The notes beneath the pieces are model-generated. The model worked only from the letters and a program-made list of their open reading frames with translations, had not been told where the DNA came from and searched no databases. A stretch of 64,000 nt of DNA from Nocardioides marmoribigeumensis (lineage in GTDB: Bacteria; Actinomycetota; Actinomycetes; Propionibacteriales; Nocardioidaceae), in the NCBI RefSeq assembly GCF_031458325.1, contig NZ_JAVDYG010000001.1, positions 3,968,001-4,032,000 on the forward strand, read 5' to 3'. Shown here in pieces: positions 50,869-61,072 of the stretch (positions are counted from its first letter, which is position 1; the number at the start of each line of letters is the position of its first letter). The translations under genes and the position numbers were made by a program.

Positions 50869-51735
50869 GTGTCCGTCGCGGTCGTCACCGACAGCACCGC
50901 CGGCCTCACGCCCGAGGAGGCGGAGAAGGCCGGCGTCACGGTGGTGCCCCTGCAGCTGGTGATCGCCGGCGCGTCGTACGACGACGGGGTCGACCCCGAG
51001 GCCACTCCGGAGCACCTCGCCGAGGCGTTGCGGGAGTTCAGGCCGGTCAGCACCTCACGGCCCTCGCCGCAGGTGGTGCTGGAGACCTACGAGGACCTCG
51101 CCGAGACCGGGGTCGAGGCCATCGTCTCGGTGCACCTGAGCAGCCAGCTGAGCGCGACCTACGAGTCCGCGCAGCTCGCCACGCGCCGGTGCTCGATCCC
51201 CGTCGTCCCGGTCGACACGCGACAGATCGGCGCCGCGACGGGCTACGCCGCCCTCGCAGCGGCCCGGGCGGCGGCGCTCGGCGCACCGGTCGAGGAGGTC
51301 GCCGAGGTCGCGCGCCGCCAGGCCGAGCGGATCACCTCGCTGTTCTACGTCGACACCCTGGAGTACCTCCGCCGCGGTGGCCGGGTCGGGGCCGTCGGCG
51401 CGCTCGTCGGCTCGGCCCTGGCGGTCAAGCCGATCCTCCAGGTCGAGGACGGGCGCATCGTGACGCTGGAGAAGGTGCGCACGTCGGTGCGGGCGATCGC
51501 CCGCCTCGAGGAGCTCGCCATGAAGGCCGCCCACGGGGAGGCGGTCGACGCCGTCGACGTGACCGTGTGCCACCTCGCCAACCCCGAGGGGGCCGAGCGC
51601 CTCGCGGCTGGTCTCTCGGCCCGTCTGGGCAGCCTGCTGCACGGCGAGGACGTCGCCGTGCAGGAGGTCGGAGCGGTGCTCGGCGCCCACGTGGGCCCTG
51701 GCCTGCTCGGCGTCGTCGTCGCACCCCGGCTCTGA
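50869..51735 (+). CDS. DegV-family fatty-acid-binding protein
   Basis: A 288-residue protein. VAVVTDSTAGLTPEEA is the N-terminal DegV motif and REFRPVSTSRPSPQVVLE holds the second fatty-acid-contact site; IVSVHLSSQLSATYESAQLA and VDTLEYLRRGGRVG are also typical. DegV/FakB proteins present fatty acids to a kinase (FakA); no fakA lies here. The GTG at 50869 is the first codon of the VSVAVVTDST start. Confidence 0.88.
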   Translation: MSVAVVTDSTAGLTPEEAEKAGVTVVPLQLVIAGASYDDGVDPEATPEHLAEALREFRPVSTSRPSPQVVLETYEDLAETGVEAIVSVHLSSQLSATYESAQLATRRCSIPVVPVDTRQIGAATGYAALAAARAAALGAPVEEVAEVARRQAERITSLFYVDTLEYLRRGGRVGAVGALVGSALAVKPILQVEDGRIVTLEKVRTSVRAIARLEELAMKAAHGEAVDAVDVTVCHLANPEGAERLAAGLSARLGSLLHGEDVAVQEVGAVLGAHVGPGLLGVVVAPRL

Positions 51736-51798
51736 GTCGCGCCGGTCGCCCGGCCGCGCCGGACCGGGCGTACGACGCCCGCCTGGCAGCATGAGCCC

Positions 51799-52419
51799 AT
51801 GGGCTGGCTCGGCGGACTCGGGACGACGCAGCTGGTGCTGCTCGTCCTCGGCGGGCTCCTGGTCCTCCTGGTCGCGGCCGCGCTCCTGACCCGGGTGCTG
51901 GTCAAGGTGGGGCTGCGCACGCCGTGGGTGATCCGCCTGCTCAACCGCCTCCGGGACCGCATCGTCGGCCTGGTCAAGCGGCCGGTCACGATCATGGTGC
52001 TCGACGAGGTGGCCGCGGTGATCCAGACCGGCCACTACACCCAGAACATCTCCGACGCCCTGCTGGAGAACCACGACCAGCTCAAGTCCCTGGTCGCGGA
52101 GAAGGTGGCCGCGGACCCCAACACCCGGCTGGTGTCGAAGATCCCGGGCTACGACACCGTCGTCTCGGAGACCACCGAGATGGTGATGCGGGTGCTCATC
52201 GACATGCTCAGCGACCCCCGCACCGACGAGCTGGTCTCGGACCTGCTGCGCAACAACCTCCAGCAGATCAAGCGGGCCGTCCGCGACCGCGACCACGAGG
52301 CCGTCGACGCCTTCGACCGGCCCGACGAGCTGTCGCCGACGGCTCAGCAGCTGCGCGACCGGGAGCCGGCCCGGCGTCCCCGGAGGGCCGACCGCCGGTG
52401 GGGGAGCTGGGGGACCTGA
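51799..52419 (+). CDS. Unknown single-pass membrane protein
   Basis: A 206-residue protein. One N-terminal helix (QLVLLVLGGLLVLLVAAALLT) anchors a cytoplasmic helical domain (VTIMVLDEVAAVIQTGHYTQNISDALLENHDQLKSLVAEKVAAD, in part), ending in an Arg-rich tail. No family is recognised. It lies between degV and comEA in place of the small genes seen in other actinobacteria. A small GGGCGT/ACGCCC hairpin is in its leader. Confidence 0.65.
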   Translation: MGWLGGLGTTQLVLLVLGGLLVLLVAAALLTRVLVKVGLRTPWVIRLLNRLRDRIVGLVKRPVTIMVLDEVAAVIQTGHYTQNISDALLENHDQLKSLVAEKVAADPNTRLVSKIPGYDTVVSETTEMVMRVLIDMLSDPRTDELVSDLLRNNLQQIKRAVRDRDHEAVDAFDRPDELSPTAQQLRDREPARRPRRADRRWGSWGT

Positions 52420-52470
52420 GGGTTCTCCACAGCCGGGCCGGCGACGGCGTCGCGGGCGCCCCTGCGTCCC

Positions 52471-52476
52471 TACGGT
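52471..52476 (+). promoter_or_regulatory. -10 box TACGGT of comEA
   Basis: TACGGT, 7 nt, ATG at 52484. Confidence 0.4.
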
Positions 52477-52483
52477 GCCTGTC

Positions 52484-53488
52484 ATGCGCACCCGTGACCG
52501 CGACGAGGACTGGATCGAGGAGCTCGGCCGGCGCCGGCTCGAGGCCCTGATCGCCGAGCTGACGCCGTCCGGCGAGCCCCCGCCGCCCTCGGCTCCTTCA
52601 TCGCCGCTGCCGTCGCCCTCGCCGCTGCCGCCGCCCTCGCCGCTGCCGGCGTCCCGCGGCTCCTCGCCGGACCGGCCCGCGGCGGAGCCGGCCCTCGAGC
52701 CCGGGCGCCCGGTGGACGTGACCGTCCTCGAGGAGCCGCCGGGTCGGCACGCCCGCCGCGCCCTCGCGCCGAGCGGCCGCGTCCGCGGCTGGCTCGCCGA
52801 CCGCCTGCCGGAGGTCACGGGCAGGCAGGCGCTCCAGCAGGGCCACGTCGGGGTCCTCGCGCTGGTCCTGGCGACGGCGCTCGTGCTGGGTGGCTGGGCC
52901 TGGATGCGCTCGTCGTCGGGCGCGCCGGCCCCGGTCGCCGCCCCGGTCGTGACCTCGTCGGGAGCGTCGCCCGCCGCCACCGGGTCGCCTGCGCTCCTGA
53001 ACCCGTCCTCGGGCACGCCGGGTGCCCCAGGTGCCGCGGGTGCCTCGCCCGCGACCGAGGTCGTCGTGCACGTGGCCGGCAAGGTGCGGCGCCCCGGCAT
53101 CGTGGTGCTCCCGGTCGGCTCGCGCGTCGTGGACGCCGTGCGGAGGGCGGGCGGCTTCGCCGCGGGCGTGGGTCCGCGGAGCGCGTCGCTCAACCTCGCG
53201 CGGGTCCTGGTCGACGGCGAGCAGATCGTCGTCGGTGCTGCCGCCTCCCCCGCCGCGGGCCCGGTCCTCGCGCCGACCGACGGGGCCTCCGCGGGCCCCT
53301 TGGTCAGCCTCAACACCGCCGACCAGACCGCGCTCGAGTCGCTGCCGGGCGTCGGTCCGGTGACGGCCACCGCGATCCTCCAGTGGCGCAGCGAGCACGG
53401 GCCGTTCACCGCCGTGGAGGAGCTGCTGGAGGTCTCCGGCATCGGCGAGGCAACCCTCGCCGAGATCGAGCCCCACGTCACGCTCTGA
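52484..53488 (+). CDS. comEA: ComEA-type DNA-binding protein
   Basis: A 334-residue protein. A cytoplasmic Pro/Ser-rich segment (PPPSAPSSPLPSPSPLPPP) precedes one membrane anchor (GVLALVLATALVLGGWAWM, about 124-142). After a linker come an SLBB domain (EVVVHVAGKVRRPGIVVLPVGSRVVDAVRRAGGF, in part) and a C-terminal helix-hairpin-helix (VSLNTADQTALESLPGVGPVTATAILQWR, in part). ComEA binds incoming double-stranded DNA outside the membrane and hands it to ComEC. comEC starts 7 bp later. The cytoplasmic N-terminus is longer than in classical ComEA. Confidence 0.9.
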   Translation: MRTRDRDEDWIEELGRRRLEALIAELTPSGEPPPPSAPSSPLPSPSPLPPPSPLPASRGSSPDRPAAEPALEPGRPVDVTVLEEPPGRHARRALAPSGRVRGWLADRLPEVTGRQALQQGHVGVLALVLATALVLGGWAWMRSSSGAPAPVAAPVVTSSGASPAATGSPALLNPSSGTPGAPGAAGASPATEVVVHVAGKVRRPGIVVLPVGSRVVDAVRRAGGFAAGVGPRSASLNLARVLVDGEQIVVGAAASPAAGPVLAPTDGASAGPLVSLNTADQTALESLPGVGPVTATAILQWRSEHGPFTAVEELLEVSGIGEATLAEIEPHVTL

Positions 53489-53495
53489 CCGGGCC

Positions 53496-55820
53496 GTGGT
53501 CGACTCCGCGGCCCGGGGTCGCGACCTCCGTCTCCTCGCTCCGGCCACCGCGGCATGGGGTGGGGCCCTGGCCGGCGGGGCGGTGGCCGGCCACGTGCCC
53601 ACGGGGCCGCTGGTCGTCCTCCTGTCGCTCGGGCTCGTGGGGCTCGCGGTGCTCACCCGTCGTGCGCTGCCCCTCACCCGCACCGTCGCGGCCGTGCTGC
53701 TCGTCGCCGTCGCGCTGGCGCTCGTCGCCCTGCTGCGGGCCGCGGGCGCGGTCGACGGGCCCGTCGCGGCGCTGGCCGGGGCCCGTCCGCTCGCGGAGGC
53801 GTCCGGCTCGGTCCGCGCCGACCCGCGGGTGCTGCACGGTCGCTTCGCCGACCAGGTGGTGTTCCCGGTCTCCGTCGACCGGGTGGTCACGAGGACGGGC
53901 ACCACCACGGCGCGGGCACGGGTGCTGGTCCTGGCGGCCGCGGACCTGCCGCGGCCGTCGTACGGCGAGCGGGTGCGGGTCTCCGGCCGGCTCGCCCCGA
54001 GCGACGAGGCGGGGACCGCGGCCCTGCTCGACGCGCGCGGGGTGACCACCCTCGCCCGGCCCTCGTGGGTGCACCGGGCGGCCGACCGGGTCCGTGCGGG
54101 CATCCGCGCGGCCGCCCGCGGGCCCGACCCCGGCTCCGCGCTGGTCCCGGCCCTGGTCGACGGCGACGACGCCCGGATGCCGGACGGGCTCGTCGACGAC
54201 TTCAGGACCTCGGGGCTGACCCACCTGACCGCGGTGTCGGGGGCCAACCTCACGCTGGTGCTCGCCTTCGTGCTCCCGGTGGCGCGGCGGTGCGGGGTCC
54301 GTGCGCGGGGCCTGCTCCTGGTGGGGCTGCTCTGCAGCGTCTGCTTCGTGCTGCTCGCTCGCCCCGAGCCGTCCGTGCTCCGGGCCGCCGTGATGGGAGC
54401 GGTCGCCCTGGTGGGCCTGGGCGTCGGCGGCCGGCGCCTCGGGATCCGTGCCCTGTCCGCGTCGGTCGTCCTCCTCCTGGCGGTCTCGCCCGGGCTGGCG
54501 GCCTCGGCCGGGTTCGCGCTGTCGGTGCTGGCCACCGGCGGCATCCTCCTGGGTGCCCCGCCGCTGCGGCGCACGCTCGCCGCGCACGTCCCCGGACCGG
54601 TCGCGGACGCGGTCGCCGTGCCGGTCGCCGCCCAGCTGGCCTGCACGCCCCTGGTGGCGGTGCTCTCGGCCCAGGTCTCGCTGGTCGCGGTCGCGGCCAA
54701 CCTGGCGGCCGCGCCGCTCGTGGGCCCCACGACCGTCCTCGGGCTGGTCGGCGGGCTGCTGGCGACGGTCTGGACCCCGCTCGGCCGGCCGGCGGGCTGG
54801 GTCGCCGCCTGGTGCGCGCAGGGCATCGTCGAGGTGGCGGAGGTCTCGTCCGCCCTCCCGGGTGCCGCTCTGGACTGGGCGACGACCCCCGCGTCCCTGG
54901 GGCTCCTGACGGTCCTGTGCCTGGTCCTGCTGGTCGGCCTCCCGGTGGTGCTGCGGCGGCGCGGGGCCGCCGTGGGGCTCGCCCTGCTCATGGTGGTGGC
55001 GGTCCTGCGGCCGATGCCCGCGGGCGCCGGCTGGGTGGGCCGGATCCTGCCGGGACCCGACTGGCCGCCGCGCGGCTGGGTCCTGGTCGCGTGCGACGTC
55101 GGGCAGGGCGACGCGCTGGTCCTCCACGCGGGGCCGCACCGGGCGGTGGTGGTCGACGCGGGGCCCGAGCCGCGGCTGGTGGACCGCTGCCTGGGCCGTC
55201 TGGGGGTGCGGGAGGTCACCGCCGTCGTCCTCACCCACTTCCATGCCGACCACGTCGACGGGCTCGAGGGGGTGCTGCGGGGCCGGCGGGTGGGGGAGAT
55301 CCAGGTCACCGGGTTCGCCGAGCCGGCCTACGGCGCCGCCTACGTCTCGCGCCTGGCCGCCGCGCGCGGCATCCCCGTCCGCGTGCCGGCGTACGCCGAG
55401 GTGGTGCGCGCCGGTGCGCTCACCTGGCAGGTCGTGGCCCCGCAGCACCTGGTCGACGACAACCCCAACGACGCCTCGCTGGTCCTCCTGGTCGTCACCC
55501 GGGGCCTGCGGCTCCTGCTCGCCGGCGACGTCGAACCGCCGTCGCAGGCGCCCCTGGTCAGGCTCGACGGGCTCGCCCCGGTCGACGTCATCAAGGTGCC
55601 CCACCACGGCAGCGCCCACCAGGACGACCGGCTGCTGCAGGGCCTGGGCGCGTCGCTCGGGCTGGTGTCGGTGGGGGAGGACAACGACTACGGCCACCCG
55701 TCCGCGCGGACCCTGGCGCTGCTCCGCGCCGCCGGCACGCAGGTCCACCGCACCGACCTCGAGGGCGACCTGGCGGTCGTGCCAGGTCCGGACGGTCCGT
55801 CGGTCGTGGGCCGTGGCTGA
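53496..55820 (+). CDS. comEC: ComEC/Rec2 DNA-uptake channel
   Basis: A 774-residue polytopic protein. N-terminal hydrophobic helices and an OB-fold-like loop are followed by the competence domain (about 230-490: GLTHLTAVSGANLTLVLAFVLPVARR) and a C-terminal metallo-beta-lactamase domain from about residue 525 (VACDVGQGDALVLHAG, VVLTHFHADHVDGLEG, VIKVPHHGSAHQDDR). It is the complete three-domain form. With ComEA it forms the inner-membrane part of natural DNA uptake. Whether the organism is competent depends on pilus genes outside the window. Confidence 0.92.
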   Translation: MVDSAARGRDLRLLAPATAAWGGALAGGAVAGHVPTGPLVVLLSLGLVGLAVLTRRALPLTRTVAAVLLVAVALALVALLRAAGAVDGPVAALAGARPLAEASGSVRADPRVLHGRFADQVVFPVSVDRVVTRTGTTTARARVLVLAAADLPRPSYGERVRVSGRLAPSDEAGTAALLDARGVTTLARPSWVHRAADRVRAGIRAAARGPDPGSALVPALVDGDDARMPDGLVDDFRTSGLTHLTAVSGANLTLVLAFVLPVARRCGVRARGLLLVGLLCSVCFVLLARPEPSVLRAAVMGAVALVGLGVGGRRLGIRALSASVVLLLAVSPGLAASAGFALSVLATGGILLGAPPLRRTLAAHVPGPVADAVAVPVAAQLACTPLVAVLSAQVSLVAVAANLAAAPLVGPTTVLGLVGGLLATVWTPLGRPAGWVAAWCAQGIVEVAEVSSALPGAALDWATTPASLGLLTVLCLVLLVGLPVVLRRRGAAVGLALLMVVAVLRPMPAGAGWVGRILPGPDWPPRGWVLVACDVGQGDALVLHAGPHRAVVVDAGPEPRLVDRCLGRLGVREVTAVVLTHFHADHVDGLEGVLRGRRVGEIQVTGFAEPAYGAAYVSRLAAARGIPVRVPAYAEVVRAGALTWQVVAPQHLVDDNPNDASLVLLVVTRGLRLLLAGDVEPPSQAPLVRLDGLAPVDVIKVPHHGSAHQDDRLLQGLGASLGLVSVGEDNDYGHPSARTLALLRAAGTQVHRTDLEGDLAVVPGPDGPSVVGRG

Positions 55821-55905
55821 GCAGTGGGCGAGGGGGAGCGGGGAGGCGCGTCAGGGACGCGGACGTCACCGCGGACCCGTCGGCGCGGTGTGGCACGCTG
55901 ACCGC

Positions 55906-56910
55906 ATGCCAGCCCCCACCGCGACCTCACCGTCCGGCCAGGCGCTCCAGCCGCTGGGGCGGGTCGTGCTGGTCAGCGGGCCGGAGGAGTTCCTCAACGA
56001 GCGCGTCGTGACCGCCGTCCGCGCGGCGGTCCGCCGGGCCGACCCCGAGGCCGAGGTCAGCGCCACCGACGGGCAGCAGCTGACGCCGGGGACCCTCGGT
56101 GAGCTCTCCGCGCCCTCGCTGTTCTCGACCACCAGGTGCGTGGTCGTCCGCGGGGTGCAGGACGTCGACGACTCGCTGTTCGACGGCCTGGTCGCCTACG
56201 CCGAGGCCCCCGAGCCCGACATCGCGCTGGTGCTGGTCCACGAGGGCGGGCAGAAGGGCGCGGGCCTGCTCAACCGGCTGCGCAAGCTGCCAGGGGTCGA
56301 GGAGCACAAGTCGGAGAAGCCCAAGGGCAACGCCTACCTCGACTTCGTCGGCGTCGAGGCCAGGTCGCACGGCGCTCGGATCGACCGTGACGCGGCGGAG
56401 TACCTCGTCCGCGCCGTCGGCTCCGACCTGCGCGGCCTCGCGGCCGCGGTGCAGCAGCTGGCCGACGACTACCCGCAGGAGCAGCTCACCACCGAGCTGG
56501 TGAGGCGCTACTACGCCGGCCGGGCCGACGTGAAGGGCTTCGACATCGCCGACCTGGCGATGGCCGGACATCCGGCCGAGGCCCTCGCCGAGCTGCGCTG
56601 GGCGATGGAGACCGGGGGCGAGGCGCCGGCGATCACCGGGGCGTTCGCGTTCAAGGTGCGGCAGCTGGCCCGGCTCAAGGGGGCCCCGCGGGGCCAGCGC
56701 GACGCCGACCTGGCGCGCGAGATCGGGGCGGCGCCCTTCATGGTCCGCAAGCTGCGCGACCAGCTGCGCGGGTGGGACGAGGACGGCCTGGCGACGGTCG
56801 TGCGCGCCGTGGCGACCGCCGACGCCGCGGTCAAGGGCAATGCCGCCGACCCGGCGTACGAGCTCGAGCGCCTCGTGCTCGCCATCGTCCGCGCACGCGG
56901 CGCCGGCTGA
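55906..56910 (+). CDS. holA: DNA polymerase III delta subunit
   Basis: A 334-residue clamp-loader subunit. VVLVSGPEEFLNERVV is the usual opening, LSAPSLFSTTRCVVVRGVQD the next strand, and PPKGN-like EKPKGNAYLDFVGVEARSHG is typical of actinobacterial HolA. The collar domain has FAFKVRQLARLKGA and KGNAADPAYELERLVLAI. It lacks the Walker A motif, as expected for delta. It is followed by a converging rpsT, as in Mycobacterium. Confidence 0.92.
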   Translation: MPAPTATSPSGQALQPLGRVVLVSGPEEFLNERVVTAVRAAVRRADPEAEVSATDGQQLTPGTLGELSAPSLFSTTRCVVVRGVQDVDDSLFDGLVAYAEAPEPDIALVLVHEGGQKGAGLLNRLRKLPGVEEHKSEKPKGNAYLDFVGVEARSHGARIDRDAAEYLVRAVGSDLRGLAAAVQQLADDYPQEQLTTELVRRYYAGRADVKGFDIADLAMAGHPAEALAELRWAMETGGEAPAITGAFAFKVRQLARLKGAPRGQRDADLAREIGAAPFMVRKLRDQLRGWDEDGLATVVRAVATADAAVKGNAADPAYELERLVLAIVRARGAG

Positions 56911-56931
56911 GGTCCGCAGCGCGAGAGGACA

Positions 56932-56963
56932 AGGACCCCGCCGGCCGAGGCCTACGGGGTCCT
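56932..56963. terminator. Bidirectional hairpin between holA and rpsT
   Basis: AGGACCCCG (56932-56940) and CGGGGTCCT (56955-56963) pair perfectly with a nested GGCC/GGCC loop. It lies between convergent genes. Confidence 0.65.
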
Positions 56964-56988
56964 GCAGGTCCTGCTCAGGCTCCTCGGC

Positions 56989-57249
56989 TCAGAGGGAGGA
57001 GGCCTTCTTGGCGATCGCCGACTTGCGGTTGGCGGCCTGGTTCTTGTGGATCACGCCCTTGGAGGCGGCCTTGTCGAGCTTGCGGCTCGCCGCAGCGGCG
57101 AGCTCCTTGGCCTTGGTGGCGTCACCGGACTCGGCGGCCTCGCGGAAGCTGCGGATCGCGGTCTTGAGCGCGGACTTGACCGACTTGTTGCGCTCGTGCG
57201 CGACGATGTTCTGCTTGTTGCGCTTGATCTGGGACTTGATGTTCGCCAC
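56989..57249 (-). CDS. rpsT: 30S ribosomal protein S20
   Basis: An 86-residue basic helical protein: [34 protein letters not shown] (in part) and [21 protein letters not shown]. The start codon is GTG with only a weak ribosome site; S20 of E. coli also uses a non-AUG start as part of its autoregulation. It is on the opposite strand to holA and lepA, as in other actinobacteria. Confidence 0.97.
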   Translation of the reverse strand: MANIKSQIKRNKQNIVAHERNKSVKSALKTAIRSFREAAESGDATKAKELAAAASRKLDKAASKGVIHKNQAANRKSAIAKKASSL

Positions 57250-57378
57250 GGAGCAGGCCTCGGTGTCTCTCGTTCGTCAGGGAAGGGTCTCGGGCGGCGC
57301 CAACGTGCGGCACACGCAGCCAGACACGATACCGGGTGGGTTGCGCCGTCCCCAAATCGGCGGTGACGCGGGTGTCGT

Positions 57379-57396
57379 CGCCTGGTGTATCAGGCG
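57379..57396. repeat. Inverted repeat CGCCTG-N6-CAGGCG
   Basis: Perfect 6-bp arms around GTGTAT, 69 bp before the secreted-protein start and 130 bp before the rpsT start on the other strand. It may be an operator. The rest of 57250-57464 holds no gene. Confidence 0.35.
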
Positions 57397-57464
57397 GTGC
57401 CGACCCGCCTCCTCGGTCCACGCCGGGTCACCAGGACCCCGCGACAGCTCACCAGGAGACCACC

Positions 57465-57968
57465 ATGAACCGTCCGCAGCTCCCCAGGTCCGTCACCGTC
57501 CTCGGCGCCGTCGCGGCCGCCGCGATCCTCGTGCCCACGGCGGCCTCGGCGACCGGATCGCTGGTGACCATCTCGGACGCCTCCAGCTCGAACGCCGCCC
57601 GCGTGAGCACCGACGGCCGGCTCAAGACCGACGCCGGCGGCACCGAGCTGGCCTTCCGCACCCCGGCCGGGGCCGTCTCGTTCCCGGCCGGCACCAGCAG
57701 GCTCCTCGGCAAGGTCGACGTCTCGGACTACAGCAGGATCCGGATCATGGCCGACGAGCGCGCCGGCTCGGCGTCCAACATCTCGTTCCGGGTCACGACC
57801 ACGGAGGGCAACGAGCTCGTGGCCCAGCTGGCGACCTTCACCCTCACCCCGCACAGCCAGCGGACCTTCGTGGTCGACGTACCGACCAAGGTCGTCTCGA
57901 TCTACGCCGACGCCGCCCCCGGTTCCGGCAACGTCGCGACCGACTTCCTGGTCTACGGGAGCCGGTGA
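57465..57968 (+). CDS. Secreted protein of unknown function
   Basis: A 167-residue protein with a signal peptide ([21 protein letters not shown], cleaved after ASA). The mature part has alternating strands (ISDASSSNAARVSTDGRLKTD, FPAGTSRLLGKVDVSDYSRIRIMAD, LTPHSQRTFVVDVPTKVVSIYAD in part) suggesting a jelly-roll or beta-sandwich. No Cys, no LPXTG and no lipobox, so it is probably released. ATG 57465 follows CAGGAGACC. No family is recognised. Confidence 0.7.
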   Translation: MNRPQLPRSVTVLGAVAAAAILVPTAASATGSLVTISDASSSNAARVSTDGRLKTDAGGTELAFRTPAGAVSFPAGTSRLLGKVDVSDYSRIRIMADERAGSASNISFRVTTTEGNELVAQLATFTLTPHSQRTFVVDVPTKVVSIYADAAPGSGNVATDFLVYGSR

Positions 57969-57995
57969 CGAGGCACCACCGGCGGCCGCGACCGG

Positions 57996-58958
57996 CTACC
58001 AGCCGCGCCTGGAGGCGAGCCAGGACCAACAGGCCGCGGCCCACCAGCGCCGGTGGGTGCCCAGGTGCGGGGAGGTGGTCGGGACGGGGCGCAGGTCCGC
58101 CTCGGCCATGAAGCCGCCGAGGGCGGCGACGAAGGAGTCCACGTGGTCGTCGGGCACCCCTGCGGTGACGGGGTGCTCGGCGAGCAGTCGGGTCACGTCC
58201 CGTCCGTCGCCGTGGACCGAGACGAGCAGGTGGACCACGTCGACCCAGCGGGGCGCGAGCGCCGGCCAGTTCCAGTCGCACAGCAGGGCGGTGCCGTCGG
58301 GCCGCACCAGGAAGTTGTCGTCGCGGCCGTCCAGGTGGGCGAAGTGCTCGGCGTCGGGCAGCTCGGGGTAGGCGTGCGCCAGCTCGCTGAGCTCGGCCAC
58401 GTGGGGCCAGTCGATCCCGGCGTAGTCGGCGGTGTCCCAGCCGGTCACGAACGTCGGCAGGTCCTCGTGCAGCGGCTTCAGGTCCAGCGGCTCGGGGTCG
58501 GGGTCGACCTCGGCCACCCGCGCCAGCGCGTCCAGGCACGCGGTGACGTCGTCGTCCTCCCACGGCCGGTGCGGCGGGCGCCCGTCGACGTCCTCGAACG
58601 CCACGACCGTCCAGCCCTCGAGGTCGTTCTCCCACCACCGCAGGGCGGGTGCCGGCAGGTCGTCCATCGGCAGGCTGCGGAGCACCCGCACCTCCTGGGC
58701 GTACGCCGCGGCGTACGCCTTCTGCGCGGTGCGGTGGGCGGCCTTGAGGAACAGCCGCTGACCGTCGCGGCCGACCAGACGCGAGGCGAAGCCGGGGGTG
58801 AACCCCGAGTCCTGCGACGTGGCGCTCGCGACGGGGCTGCCGAGCCGCCGCTCGACCTCGCGGCGCACCAACGGGGGCAGGTGCTCCCAGTGCAGCCGCA
58901 TCGCGGTGCCGGCGTGGGGGACGCGGCCCACGTCGGCGGGGTGGAGAGGGGGATGCAT
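57996..58958 (-). CDS. Aminoglycoside-phosphotransferase-like kinase
   Basis: A 320-residue APH-fold protein. [20 protein letters not shown] carries the ATP-anchoring Lys, [11 protein letters not shown] the catalytic Asp (HxDxxxxN in place of HGDxxxxN) and [17 protein letters not shown] the Mg-binding Asp. This family phosphorylates small molecules from antibiotics to homoserine or choline; the substrate is unknown. ATG 58958 is used; an internal ATG ([10 protein letters not shown]) could be the real start. It is divergent from lepA (69 bp). Confidence 0.85.
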   Translation of the reverse strand: MHPPLHPADVGRVPHAGTAMRLHWEHLPPLVRREVERRLGSPVASATSQDSGFTPGFASRLVGRDGQRLFLKAAHRTAQKAYAAAYAQEVRVLRSLPMDDLPAPALRWWENDLEGWTVVAFEDVDGRPPHRPWEDDDVTACLDALARVAEVDPDPEPLDLKPLHEDLPTFVTGWDTADYAGIDWPHVAELSELAHAYPELPDAEHFAHLDGRDDNFLVRPDGTALLCDWNWPALAPRWVDVVHLLVSVHGDGRDVTRLLAEHPVTAGVPDDHVDSFVAALGGFMAEADLRPVPTTSPHLGTHRRWWAAACWSWLASRRGW

Positions 58959-59027
58959 GGCTGCGATCCAACCACTCCTGCTGTGGGAGACTTGGCGGGT
59001 CCCCTGACGCCTCGACGAGAGCTGACC

Positions 59028-60896
<1,869 letters not shown>

Positions 60897-60897
60897 G

Positions 60898-60924
60898 CCC
60901 CGCCCCGTCGGGGGGCCGGCGGGG
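60898..60924 (+). terminator. GC-rich terminator-like hairpin after lepA
   Basis: CCCCGCC (60898-60904) and GGCGGGG (60918-60924) with an inner CC-GG pairing; no U tract. Further on, GTGAC recurs at 60976, 60990 and 61008 upstream of the next gene, of unknown meaning. Confidence 0.5.
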
Positions 60925-61072
60925 TGTGAGCGAGGCCATCCGGGCCCGTGCGGCGTGTCCGCTGGAGTCCGTTTCGTGACTTCGGCAGTGTGACACCTGG
61001 GACTCGTGTGACCTGTGAGATGGGGCCACGGTCCCGGTGCCCCGGTCGCTTCCCCGCTCGACAAGGACCTCC

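Noticed and set aside
52423-52431. TTCTCCACA, one mismatch from a DnaA box
   Set aside because: A single isolated copy in a region of high GC with no cluster, no AT-rich unwinding element and no dnaA/dnaN nearby; not an origin.
60976-61018. Repeated GTGAC/TGTGA motifs as a CRP-type site
   Set aside because: The repeats are direct and unevenly spaced (14 and 18 bp), and none forms the inverted TGTGA-N6-TCACA arrangement.
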